The translations under genes were made by a program, and so were the position numbers. This document shows, piece after piece, positions 8,506 through 16,701 of a DNA stretch of 64,000 nt. How positions within the stretch are numbered: the stretch's first letter is position 1; every line of letters starts with the position of its first letter. Under the pieces are notes generated by a model, which worked only from the letters and a program-made list of their open reading frames with translations, was not told where the DNA came from and did not search any database. Source of the DNA: Parabacteroides sp. FAFU027 (GTDB lineage Bacteria; Bacteroidota; Bacteroidia; Bacteroidales; UBA7332); assembly GCF_022808675.1 (NCBI RefSeq), contig NZ_JAKZKV010000004.1, positions 186,001 through 250,000 of the forward strand, written 5' to 3'.

Positions 8506-9159
8506 ATGACCCAGAAAGAACGCTATAAACGTGTGATAGAGTGGTTTGAACAGACTATGCCTGTCGCTGAAACAGAGTTGCACTATGAGAACCCATTTCA
8601 GTTACTGATGGCTGTTATTCTTTCAGCCCAATGCACCGACAAACGCGTGAATATGATAACTCCGAAGCTGTTTCAGGATTTTCCTACTCCGGAGGTTATG
8701 GCGGCTAGCTCCCCCGAAGTGGTGTTTGAGTATATCCGAAGCGTATCATATCCCAACAGTAAATCGAAATATCTGGTCGGGATGGCAAAAATATTGATGG
8801 AAAAATACAATGGTGAGGTTCCCCAATCACCCGAAGAGTTGGTGAAACTTCCGGGAGTGGGACGAAAAACGGCCAATGTAATGCAGGTGGTGGCATTTGA
8901 CAATCCGGCCATGCCTGTCGATACACACGTTTTCAGGGTATCGAACCGGATCGGCCTGACTAAAAACTCAAAAACGCCATTGGAAACTGAAAAGACCCTG
9001 GTTAAGTACTTTCCGAAGAAGTTGCTTCCGATTGCCCATCATTGGCTTATTTTACATGGTAGATATGTCTGCCAGGCGCGTAAACCAAAATGTGAGCAAT
9101 GCGGACTGACCGGTGTTTGTGATTATTTCAGGAAAACAGTTTCAAAAACAGTCGTTTAA
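8506..9159 (+). CDS. nth: Endonuclease III (DNA glycosylase/AP lyase)
   Basis: 217 residues. Base-excision repair enzyme that removes oxidised pyrimidines and nicks abasic sites. The helix-hairpin-helix LPGVGRKTAN contains the catalytic Lys121, and VDTH holds the catalytic Asp139. The four cysteines of the [4Fe-4S] cluster (C189, C196, C199, C205; spacing C-x6-C-x2-C-x5-C) are all present. Length and motifs are complete. MITE copy 2 begins 17 bp after the stop. Confidence 0.96.
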   Translation: MTQKERYKRVIEWFEQTMPVAETELHYENPFQLLMAVILSAQCTDKRVNMITPKLFQDFPTPEVMAASSPEVVFEYIRSVSYPNSKSKYLVGMAKILMEKYNGEVPQSPEELVKLPGVGRKTANVMQVVAFDNPAMPVDTHVFRVSNRIGLTKNSKTPLETEKTLVKYFPKKLLPIAHHWLILHGRYVCQARKPKCEQCGLTGVCDYFRKTVSKTVV

Positions 9160-9176
9160 TAATGTGAGGAGACTAA

Positions 9177-9367
9177 GAGCCTGTTTAAATTTTACCGAAA
9201 CATTATCATAAAGGAGAGAGTCTCCTTTCTTTGCTCCTTTTTTAGTCTCTTTTGGGCGTATTTTCACTTTCCTTTCTTGGTTTAGCCCGCTAAATCTGCG
9301 AAAGGAAAGCAAAAAATCTACCTCAAATAGTCCTGAAAAAGTATTGCAATAAAATTTAAACAGGCTC
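9177..9367 (+). mobile_element. MITE-like element, copy 2
   Basis: A 191-bp element clearly homologous to copy 1 along its whole length. It has the same ends (GAGCCTGTTTA and TAAACAGGCTC) and the internal palindrome TTTAGCCCGCTAAA. It is flanked by a TAA direct repeat (9174-9176 and 9368-9370). The flanking triplet differs from copy 1 (TTA) but both fit TNA, which argues for independent transposition events rather than segmental duplication. It lies between nth and amrS, 45 bp before the amrS ATG. Confidence 0.82.
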
Positions 9368-9412
9368 TAACTTTTTTCCAAAGTGCATTGTTTTAGAGAA
9401 AACAGATAAACC

Positions 9413-10444
9413 ATGAAGACAGCAACTTTGGATAAATGGAGTCGCCTGGCATTGTATCAGGAGGTTTTGGTGGATGGACGGGTGCAATGCCATCTTTGTC
9501 CGCACAATTGTGTGATAGCAGACGGGAAAACCGGAATTTGCCGCACGCGGGAAAATCACGGCGGACATTTATACACCCGGGCTTATGGAAATCCCTGTTC
9601 TTTAGCTGTGGATCCGGTAGAGAAAAAACCGCTTTTTCACTTCTATCCGGGGTCGAGAATATTTTCACTGGCAACTGCCGGATGCAATTTCCGTTGTCTT
9701 AATTGTCAGAACTGGCAAATTTCACAAGCTTCGCCATCACAACTGGACCATTATGACCTTCCACCTGAAAAACTTGTGGAGGAGGCAATAGGACGTCATA
9801 CCGAAATGATCGCATTCACCTATACCGAGCCGACGGTTTTCTTCGAATATATGCTTGACACAGCTAAGATAGCCCACCAAAAGGGGCTAAAGACTGTCAT
9901 GATATCCAACGGTTACATCAATACCTGTCCGATGCAGGAGCTGATTCCTTATCTGGATGCCGCTAATATTGACCTAAAATGTCTGGATGAAGAGGTTTAT
10001 AGGAAGCTGGATGGCGCCCGTTTACAGCCTGTGCTTGACACCCTGAACCTGTTAAAGGAAAGTGGAGTCTGGTTAGAAATAACCAATCTGTTAATCCCCG
10101 GATATACCGATGGTATTGATCAGATAGAGAAGATGTGTAAATGGCTTGTTGAAAATGATTTCACCGATACACCACTTCATTTTAGTCGCTTTTTTCCGAA
10201 TTACAAATTACATGATCTAGCTCCTACAGAGGAATACAGGTTGATTGAGGCTAAAGCAATCGCAGAACGTACCGGTTTGAAGTTCGTTTATATCGGGAAT
10301 ATGCCTGAGGTGCATGGCGAAAACACTTACTGTCCCTCCTGCCGGAAGTTGCTGGTTGAGCGCCTCGGGTATTTTATTTCCCTGAATAAAATGGAGGCTG
10401 GGAAATGCAGTTATTGCAATGAAAAAATAGCAGGCAGATGGTAA
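9413..10444 (+). CDS. amrS: AmmeMemoRadiSam system radical SAM enzyme
   Basis: 343 residues of the PflA-like radical SAM family. An N-terminal cysteine group (CHLCPHNCVI and GICRTR, about 27-45) precedes the radical SAM motif CNFRCLNC at about 88-95 that binds the [4Fe-4S] cluster and SAM. The C-terminus has two further CxxC pairs (CPSC and CSYC), probably binding a metal. The partner Memo and AMMECR1 domains are encoded convergently at 10481-11926, the usual company of this family. The biochemical reaction is unknown. A terminator hairpin overlaps the stop codon. Confidence 0.92.
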   Translation: MKTATLDKWSRLALYQEVLVDGRVQCHLCPHNCVIADGKTGICRTRENHGGHLYTRAYGNPCSLAVDPVEKKPLFHFYPGSRIFSLATAGCNFRCLNCQNWQISQASPSQLDHYDLPPEKLVEEAIGRHTEMIAFTYTEPTVFFEYMLDTAKIAHQKGLKTVMISNGYINTCPMQELIPYLDAANIDLKCLDEEVYRKLDGARLQPVLDTLNLLKESGVWLEITNLLIPGYTDGIDQIEKMCKWLVENDFTDTPLHFSRFFPNYKLHDLAPTEEYRLIEAKAIAERTGLKFVYIGNMPEVHGENTYCPSCRKLLVERLGYFISLNKMEAGKCSYCNEKIAGRW

Positions 10445-10468
10445 CCCCTCTGCCTGCTATTTTTTTCG
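10422..10468 (+). terminator. Terminator overlapping the amrS stop codon
   Basis: The arms AATAGCAGGCAGA and TCTGCCTGCTATT pair perfectly around a loop that contains the TAA stop, and are followed by a T run. The A run on the left side makes it usable for the convergent gene as well. Confidence 0.85.
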
Positions 10469-10480
10469 AATCTTCCATTT

Positions 10481-11926
10481 TCAAATCAGCTTTTCGCCAA
10501 AGACGGTAGCGGTAAAGATGTAAATGTTTGCTGATTTCCAACCGTCCCATTCCAATCCCGCTTTGTCACGGGCACAATGGCCAAGGAATTCCTCTTTGCT
10601 CCAACCGGTTTCTGTCGCTACCTGTGGAAGAAATACCCCGGAACGGTGTCCTTTTTCAATCAGGATACCGTGTCTGCCCATTTGAATCTCCTTGATATCG
10701 TCGATTTTCTTTAAAGGTGAAAGAACGGATATTTCAATATCGATATGAGGTAGTTCATGCGCATTCAAAGGCATAAACCGGTAATCGTGAAAGGCGGAGG
10801 AGATGGCCATATCCCGAATCGTTTCATGTAGAGGACTGTTGCTAATTAATTTGCCAATACATCCGCGCAGTTGACCTTTTTCATGCAGGGTGACGAATGC
10901 CCCGCAATATTCTTTCAGGGAAGGCGAAAGATCGCTCTCTTGTTCAGTCTCCGGATTCTTTCCTTTCAGATGCTCTTCAATTGTTTTTCTGGCGATCTTC
11001 AATAATGTCGTTTTCTCCGATTCGGATAACTTAAACTCTGACTTTTCTGTTTTCTTATCCGTAACAACCATCGCACAATAACCGACTACCTGGCTTTTTT
11101 CTCCATAATACTTCGCGTCTCCTGAATTGGTATAATTGATTGACTTTAGTTCTAAAGCATCATTGTGGGTCGTCATGTCGAGCAAAGTCAATACTGATGT
11201 CCACCCGCAAAGCGAAGTTGCCAGGTTGGGAATATGCTTGCGGCTATTGTCCCTGAGGGTTGCCATTAGAATATCCGGATCGTTGCAGAGTATTGCTTTC
11301 TGAGTCAATTCATCCACCTTCATGGCATCTGAATAGGCGGGGTAGTGAGAAAAGTCAGTGCTGATTACAAACAGATTGTTGGGGTTGAAGTAGGGCTTAA
11401 GTATTGCAGCAATGCGTTTACAGGTCTCTGGATTGGAGGTGCCGATGATAATGGGAACAATCCGGTAGCAGGTTTTCATCACGTGATGCAGGAATGGAAG
11501 CTGTACTTCGATACTGTGTTCATTAACGTGGGCTGTTGGGTCATTAGTGAAAACAGCCGGAAAACGTTCGGTCAGCATTTCTCCGAAAATGGTATCTACA
11601 ATCTCTTTTCCATAAGGCATTACGAAATCACCTTCGCAATAGACGGATGCCCCGTCAAAACTGACATGGTGAGAAGATGCTAACAGAAAAATCCGTTTAT
11701 AGGTTACTTCTCCGTCTATCTGATTAAATGCTGATGCCGCCGTTTTTCCTGAAAAGACATATCCTGCGTGAGGACTGATAATGGCTCTTACGTGCTCACA
11801 TTCTTTAGCTGACGCTTCTTCAAAAAGATTGTCGAGCATTTTTCCTAAGTCCGAGGGATCTGCCGGATAGAATTTTCCGGCTACAGCAGGTTGTCGGTCT
11901 ATATTCTTCTTTATGCTTTTCATCAC
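10481..11926 (-). CDS. Memo-AMMECR1 fusion protein (AmmeMemoRadiSam system proteins B and A)
   Basis: 481 residues with two domains. The N-terminal Memo domain (about 10-275) shows ISPHAGYVFSGKTAASAF, HVNEHSIEVQLPFL and STDFSHYPAY, whose histidines resemble the metal/active-site cluster of extradiol-dioxygenase-like folds. The C-terminal AMMECR1 domain (about 300-481) carries the hallmark LRGCIG. Both domains are usually separate genes; here they are one polypeptide, and the radical SAM partner converges on it. This implies the two domains act in the same step with AmrS. The function of the system is not known. Confidence 0.92.
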   Translation of the reverse strand: MMKSIKKNIDRQPAVAGKFYPADPSDLGKMLDNLFEEASAKECEHVRAIISPHAGYVFSGKTAASAFNQIDGEVTYKRIFLLASSHHVSFDGASVYCEGDFVMPYGKEIVDTIFGEMLTERFPAVFTNDPTAHVNEHSIEVQLPFLHHVMKTCYRIVPIIIGTSNPETCKRIAAILKPYFNPNNLFVISTDFSHYPAYSDAMKVDELTQKAILCNDPDILMATLRDNSRKHIPNLATSLCGWTSVLTLLDMTTHNDALELKSINYTNSGDAKYYGEKSQVVGYCAMVVTDKKTEKSEFKLSESEKTTLLKIARKTIEEHLKGKNPETEQESDLSPSLKEYCGAFVTLHEKGQLRGCIGKLISNSPLHETIRDMAISSAFHDYRFMPLNAHELPHIDIEISVLSPLKKIDDIKEIQMGRHGILIEKGHRSGVFLPQVATETGWSKEEFLGHCARDKAGLEWDGWKSANIYIFTATVFGEKLI

Positions 11927-11972
11927 TCTTTCATTTTTTTCTGATTCGGAAATCAGTAGTTGGACGTTTAGG

Positions 11973-12785
11973 TTATGGATTGACCGGATTGAATGTCTTT
12001 TTTTTGACCGGATTATTTATGTAAATGGTATCATGTACCATTATTGTCTTTGGCTTATTTTCTGCCTTTTCTACCCGTTCCTTTAATCTTTTAATTTCTG
12101 CCTCAAGTTGTAATGTTTCCCGGTAGCTTTGTTCGCTTAGTAGTTCTTCCGGGACGTATGCTGTATATCTTCTTTTGCCGATCTTGATATTAAAGCCTGC
12201 AGTTGCCATGGACAAAACTCCATTTTCCCCGGGAAATCCGGTTGTGTTTTGTTGAAACTCAAAATTCAGGTTCGTAAATCGGCTCATCCTGAATGAGAGG
12301 ATAGCACCGGCATGAAGCGTTGTTTTCGATGTGGCTACCTGCCCCTGATATTTTAGCGTTTGTAAATAGCCTGGACCGTAAAACAGGGAAAACTCAAATG
12401 GTCTCCATTCGTAATAGCCCCCGATAATTGTCGATAGATTCAGCAGCATATCCAGATTGGCTGTTCCATACCTTACTACATGAGTTTTTGAATTAGCCTC
12501 TCCTCCGTTTGTATTAAGTCGAATGCCCCATTCGGGTGACAGCATTTTTCCAACAGACAGAGTTGCACCCGGGTATATAATTTGTCCGTTAGCCGGAAAA
12601 TGGGGACTGAAAAAAGTTTGTTCTCCACCACCGAACGATAAAAACCAGTTAGCCTTGCGACCTTCGCTGTGAAATCTGACTTTCCCATATTTTGCCTTTA
12701 ACGGGGTACTGTCAAATTGAGCCGACATTGATAAATTCACCAAAAGAAACAGCGTTACTATTCCGATATTTTTTCTGACCACCAT
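11973..12785 (-). CDS. Outer membrane beta-barrel protein with C-terminal coiled coil
   Basis: 270 residues, beginning with a signal peptide (about 1-22, ending SMSAQ). The central part alternates hydrophobic and polar residues with many Gly, Tyr and Phe, typical of an eight- to ten-stranded barrel (for example FEFSLFYGPGYLQTLKYQG and FNIKIGKRRYTAY). After about residue 210 there is a helical stretch with a short heptad pattern (LEAEIKRLKERVEKAE), then a Lys/Pro-rich tail. No named family was recognised. A role in envelope structure is only an inference. Confidence 0.7.
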   Translation of the reverse strand: MVVRKNIGIVTLFLLVNLSMSAQFDSTPLKAKYGKVRFHSEGRKANWFLSFGGGEQTFFSPHFPANGQIIYPGATLSVGKMLSPEWGIRLNTNGGEANSKTHVVRYGTANLDMLLNLSTIIGGYYEWRPFEFSLFYGPGYLQTLKYQGQVATSKTTLHAGAILSFRMSRFTNLNFEFQQNTTGFPGENGVLSMATAGFNIKIGKRRYTAYVPEELLSEQSYRETLQLEAEIKRLKERVEKAENKPKTIMVHDTIYINNPVKKKTFNPVNP

Positions 12786-12931
12786 TGTCTTGTCTGGTTA
12801 GTGTTGAACCTTATTTTATAACAATCTGTAGAAAAGGAAGTTTTAGGAAAATGTGTCATCTCATATTCATCTGTTCGTTTTGAAACTGTAATATGCTTTT
12901 GGTTGCTTTGTATAACCAAATTGTGAAGAAT

Positions 12932-13732
12932 ATGATTACACAAAAATTCTATCCCACCATCGTATTGTCTGATATTCACCTGGGGACCGAGCACTCAAAG
13001 ACGACCGAGTTAACCAACTTCCTTCGAACGGTGAATTGCAATACCCTAATTCTGAACGGTGATATCATCGACGGTTGGAATCTTCAAAAAAGCGGCAAAG
13101 GCAAATGGAAACATGAACATACCGAATTCTTCAAAGTCATCATGAAAATGATGGAGAAGCACAATACCCAAATTATCTATATACGTGGAAATCATGATGA
13201 CTTTATAGACCTGCTGGCTCCTTTTTCATTTGCCAATCTGTCAATTGTCAAAGACTATGTACACGAAAGCAACGGTAAACGCTATTACGTGGTACACGGA
13301 GATGTTTTTGACTCTGTGACCTCTAAGATGCGCTGGCTGGCAAAAATCGGAGATGTTGGATATACTTTTCTATTATGGGGGAATCGCATATACAATAAAT
13401 ACAGAGCCAAGCGCGGCCTGCCCTATTTCTCTTTATCTCAATCGGTCAAACAAATGGTCAAATCTGCCGTTTCTTACATTTCCGATTATGAGAAGGAGTT
13501 GGTTTCTTTGGCCAAATCCCGTCATTTTGATGGTATCATCTGCGGGCATATCCACAAACCGGCCAATGAAATGATTGACGGCATTCACTATCTGAATTCC
13601 GGAGACTGGGTGGAATCTATGTCGGCGTTGTTGGAAAATGAAGACGGAACCTGGGAAGTTTATCTGGAAAGTCAGGAGGCTCAGGAGTATGATATTAAAC
13701 GTATTCCGTTGAATGTGGCAGCAGTTATTTAA
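12932..13732 (+). CDS. UDP-2,3-diacylglucosamine hydrolase-like metallophosphoesterase
   Basis: 266 residues from the chosen start, MITQKFYPTIVLSDIHLG. An upstream start at 12893 would add 13 residues before the first conserved strand. All calcineurin-like motifs are present: SDIHLG, NGDIIDGW, RGNHDD, VHGDVFD and GHIHKP. LpxH enzymes cleave UDP-2,3-diacylglucosamine to lipid X in lipid A synthesis. This protein is of the related Bacteroidota group, so the substrate is likely but not proven. It is 17 bp upstream of a glycosyltransferase gene, with which it probably forms an operon. Confidence 0.82.
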   Translation: MITQKFYPTIVLSDIHLGTEHSKTTELTNFLRTVNCNTLILNGDIIDGWNLQKSGKGKWKHEHTEFFKVIMKMMEKHNTQIIYIRGNHDDFIDLLAPFSFANLSIVKDYVHESNGKRYYVVHGDVFDSVTSKMRWLAKIGDVGYTFLLWGNRIYNKYRAKRGLPYFSLSQSVKQMVKSAVSYISDYEKELVSLAKSRHFDGIICGHIHKPANEMIDGIHYLNSGDWVESMSALLENEDGTWEVYLESQEAQEYDIKRIPLNVAAVI

Positions 13733-13749
13733 TTCTAAAAGCTAAAGAT

Positions 13750-14853
13750 ATGAGATATTTATTCGTGGTGCAGGGAGAAGGCCGCGGGCACTTTACGCAG
13801 GCTATCAGCCTGAAGAATATGCTTGAACGAAACGGCTATGAGGTTGTCGCGGTAATGGTTGGATGCAGTAAGAACCGAGAGGTACCTGAATTCTTTCGTA
13901 AAAAGATATCACAGGAGGTAATCAGTTTTCAGAGCCCAAACTTTGCTCCGTCACAGAATCCCCGATGCTCATCCATATTGCTCAGTGTATTGTATAATCT
14001 ACTGATGCTTCCGGTTTTCATTCAAAGCATATTGAGCATACGTCGCACGATAAAGGAAGAACAGCCTGATGTGGTAGTTAATTTCTACGAACTAATGTGC
14101 GGACTGACTTATGGTATATTCAGTCCGGAAGCTCCGATGGTAAACATAGCGCACCAATACTACCTGATGACCGACCGTTTTGAATATACCGGAGAGAATA
14201 CGTTGCGATTCCGGTTGCTCAATTTCTATTCCTGGTGTACCTCGTTACGGACAAGCAAGATATTGGCTCTTTCTTTCCGGGAAGAAAAGCAGCCAGAGGA
14301 TGGTAAGCTAGCTTTTGTGCCACCGCTTCTGCGTGATGAGGTGCTTCAGTCCGTACCTAAAAGAGGAAACCATATTTTAGGATATGTCCTGAATGCAGCC
14401 TTTGCAGATGAACTGGAAGTCTGGAGCGCTTCGAATCTTGGGTATCCGTTGCATTTTTTCTGGGATAAAAAGGATGCAGCTCCGGTTGAGATGCTAACGC
14501 CGATGCTGGCCATGCACAGGCTCGATGACCGGATGTTTCTTCATTATATGGCAAGCTGCAAGGCGTATGCTACTACCGGAGGATTTGAATCGGTATGTGA
14601 GGCGATGTATTTACAAAAACCGGTACTGATGGTTCCGGTGCATATCGAGCAGGAATGTAACGTGATTGATGCGATGCGTTCCGGTGCAGGAGTGACAGCA
14701 GATGTTTTTGACCTGAATAAACTGGTGGATTCAATACCTGTTTACACGCAAACCCCAGCTTTTCGTCAGTGGGTAATGAAAGCGGAGAAAATAATACTGC
14801 ATGAGTTGACCGGGTTCGAATATCGTTTGGTAAGAGAGTGGGTAATGGCTTAA
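13750..14853 (+). CDS. GT-B type glycosyltransferase family protein
   Basis: 367 residues. The N-terminus MRYLFVVQGEGRGHFTQA has the glycine-rich GxGH loop of MurG/UGT-like GT-B enzymes. The C-terminal half has ATTGGFESVCEAMYLQKPVLMVP, the nucleotide-sugar binding loop of that fold. The family covers predicted glycosyltransferases with unknown acceptors. Placement directly behind the LpxH-like gene suggests work on a lipid or envelope glycan. Confidence 0.82.
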   Translation: MRYLFVVQGEGRGHFTQAISLKNMLERNGYEVVAVMVGCSKNREVPEFFRKKISQEVISFQSPNFAPSQNPRCSSILLSVLYNLLMLPVFIQSILSIRRTIKEEQPDVVVNFYELMCGLTYGIFSPEAPMVNIAHQYYLMTDRFEYTGENTLRFRLLNFYSWCTSLRTSKILALSFREEKQPEDGKLAFVPPLLRDEVLQSVPKRGNHILGYVLNAAFADELEVWSASNLGYPLHFFWDKKDAAPVEMLTPMLAMHRLDDRMFLHYMASCKAYATTGGFESVCEAMYLQKPVLMVPVHIEQECNVIDAMRSGAGVTADVFDLNKLVDSIPVYTQTPAFRQWVMKAEKIILHELTGFEYRLVREWVMA

Positions 14854-14876
14854 TGCGAATTTTTATACTAAGAATG

Positions 14877-14916
14877 AGCGGCAACAAGAAATAAGGGTCT
14901 TGTTGCCGCTTTTTTG
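14877..14916 (+). terminator. Intrinsic terminator of the LpxH-like/glycosyltransferase operon
   Basis: A 13-bp perfect stem (AGCGGCAACAAGA with TCTTGTTGCCGCT), an 8-nt loop and a T6 run, 24 nt after the stop. Confidence 0.9.
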
Positions 14917-15489
14917 ATTATATTCTATTTTGGATAAATGTTTTGTAAATGGTCTGTGTGGTGTCAAAATGATATTTATAGTTGATGTGTGGTTGAAAAA
15001 TGATATATTTATGCTCTTTGATGTGTTAAATGGTACAATTTGGTAGAAAGTGGTATTTCTTGAACTTTCATAGTGAAAGAATGTGCTTTGTGATTGTGAT
15101 AAAATGAAAGATATACGTGTTGATAAATATCAAAATGAAAGATAATGAAAATATTTGAGATAAATGTCATATAAAATGGCGGTTTTGATTTCAAAATGTC
15201 TAATTTTGCATTATACAAATAACAAAACGACAACGATTGGCCAGTTGATGTGTGAAATGGATATTTGTGGATAGGTTTTGGTTTAAAGGTAAAGAAGATT
15301 GACAAAGGTTTATTGGATAAGTATCAGCGGATACGGTCAGGGAAACTGCTAAAGATGATACGGCGACGTAATGACAGGTAGATGGCAGGGTACTTATTGC
15401 AGACAGACAAGTCTCAAAAATTCCGGGGGGAAGCCGGCTCAGCAAAATCAGGTATTATATTTTATGTTTAATCAATAATGTGTTTAGTT
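14917..15489. other. Intergenic region of 573 bp without a recognisable gene
   Basis: The left part (about 14940-15200) is AT-rich and strikingly poor in C on the plus strand, with frequent TG steps about 10 bp apart between 15022 and 15091. The right part is of ordinary composition and leads into the porin gene. No open frame with family similarity, no strong hairpin and no clear TAnnTTTG promoter were found. A TATTATATTTTATG stretch at about 15452 is the best AT-rich promoter candidate. Confidence 0.5.
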
Positions 15490-16206
15490 ATGAAAAAGAT
15501 CATCTTAGCAATCGCTATTTTAATTAGCGGACTCGTGAGTGCAAGTGCACAAGACAAACCTACCATGACTGTAGGTGGGGATTTGGTAAGTACGTATGTT
15601 TGGCGTGGTGTTTATCAAACAGGCGCGGCTTTACAGCCAACTTTGTCTGTTGGGTACAAAGGTTTATCAATCGGTGCCTGGGGAAGTACTGAGATTGCAA
15701 CAATGGGTGCAAAAGAATTTGACCTTAGTGCTTTCTACACAAAAGGAGCTTTGAAACTGGGGGTAACTGATTATTGGTGGAGTGGTCAGAATCATCACTA
15801 TTTTAGTAAAGAATCATCAGATGGAAAAAGCGGTCATTACCTAGAAGGAACAGTTGGTGTTGCTGGCCCTAAATTCTCTCTAACCTGGAATACAATGTTC
15901 GCTGGAGAAAGAGATTTGAACAATAAGGGAGATCAGGCATATTCTACCTATATTGAGGCTGGTTACAATTTCAGTGTAGGCGAAACTGCTATGGCTGCTG
16001 CTGTTGGTGTTACTCCATGGGAAGGTGGTTATTCAGGTCTTAGTGAAAGCGGAGCTTTAAAAACAGGTGCTCAGGTTACTAACATTTCTCTGAAAGCAAC
16101 AAAAACAGTAAAATTGAGTGACTCCTATTCTATCCCGGTATATGTACAAGGTATTCTTGCTCCTGCAGCAGATCAATCTTACCTGGTATTCGGCGTTACA
16201 TTCTAA
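15490..16206 (+). CDS. Porin-like outer membrane protein of the ammonium locus (TorF/Gcw_chp-like)
   Basis: 238 residues from ATG 15490, which directly starts the signal peptide MKKIILAIAILISGLVSASAQ. The start at 15478 would add only four residues. The mature part alternates beta strands, with TVGGDLVSTYVWRGVYQTGAALQPTL near its N-terminus, typical of the family annotated as TorF or Gcw_chp putative porins. It ends in Phe, as many outer membrane barrels do. It lies just upstream of PII and Amt genes in the same direction, so a role in letting ammonium or another nitrogen source across the outer membrane is inferred. Confidence 0.8.
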   Translation: MKKIILAIAILISGLVSASAQDKPTMTVGGDLVSTYVWRGVYQTGAALQPTLSVGYKGLSIGAWGSTEIATMGAKEFDLSAFYTKGALKLGVTDYWWSGQNHHYFSKESSDGKSGHYLEGTVGVAGPKFSLTWNTMFAGERDLNNKGDQAYSTYIEAGYNFSVGETAMAAAVGVTPWEGGYSGLSESGALKTGAQVTNISLKATKTVKLSDSYSIPVYVQGILAPAADQSYLVFGVTF

Positions 16207-16227
16207 TAAAATATTCATGATTCATAG

Positions 16228-16294
16228 CCGGTAAAAAGAGAGGATAAGTGATTGGATTCGAATTTTCACTATATTTAGACCCTCTTCTTACCGG
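16228..16294 (+). other. Stem-loop between the porin-like gene and the PII gene
   Basis: CCGGTAAAAAGAG and CTCTTCTTACCGG pair with one mismatch around a loop of about 37 nt. No T run follows, so it looks more like an RNA processing or stability element than a terminator. It could set different levels for the porin and the PII-Amt messages. Confidence 0.45.
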
Positions 16295-16317
16295 TTATAA
16301 CCCAAAAACATACGATT

Positions 16318-16662
16318 ATGAAAAAGATTGAAGCTATTATTCGCAAAAATAAATTTGAAGAAGTACGCAAAGCTCTGCACGAAGCAGATATTGACTTCCT
16401 TTCCTGGTGGGATGTGAAAGGCCAGGGTACTGCTAAACAAGGTTTGATTTTCAGAGGTGTGGCGTATGACGTGAATACCATTGATCGTCTTCAGATCTCA
16501 TTTGTCGTACGTGACGTAAATGTTGAGAAATCAATCAATGCCATCCTGAAATCGGCTTATACCGGTGAAAGTGGTGACGGACGTATTTTCGTTACAGCTA
16601 TCGAACAGTCTATTCGAATCCGTACCGGCGATCATGGTGACGAGTCATTGTACAACAAGTAA
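16318..16662 (+). CDS. glnK: PII family nitrogen regulatory protein
   Basis: 114 residues with the PII fold starting MKKIEAIIRKNKFEEVRKAL. The T-loop region reads KGQGTAKQGLIFRGVAYDV, in which the tyrosine uridylylated in enteric GlnB/GlnK is replaced by a phenylalanine-containing stretch. The B-loop region is GESGDGRIFV and the C-loop follows. PII trimers sense 2-oxoglutarate and ATP/ADP and plug Amt channels. The amt gene starts 39 bp downstream, the classic glnK-amtB pairing. Regulation by uridylylation seems unlikely here because of the altered T-loop; this is an inference. Confidence 0.92.
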   Translation: MKKIEAIIRKNKFEEVRKALHEADIDFLSWWDVKGQGTAKQGLIFRGVAYDVNTIDRLQISFVVRDVNVEKSINAILKSAYTGESGDGRIFVTAIEQSIRIRTGDHGDESLYNK

Positions 16663-16701
16663 TTCAAGAAGAGTAAAATATTTATCTAATTAGATTATAT
16701 C

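Noticed and set aside
14940-15200. Possible fifth 21-bp array in the C-poor tract
   Set aside because: TG steps recur near 10 bp in part, but no stable 21-bp register could be laid out.
15383-15401. Sigma-54-like TGGCA...TTGCA sequence before the porin-like gene
   Set aside because: The GG-to-GC distance is 13 nt instead of 10, and the region shows no activator or enhancer site.
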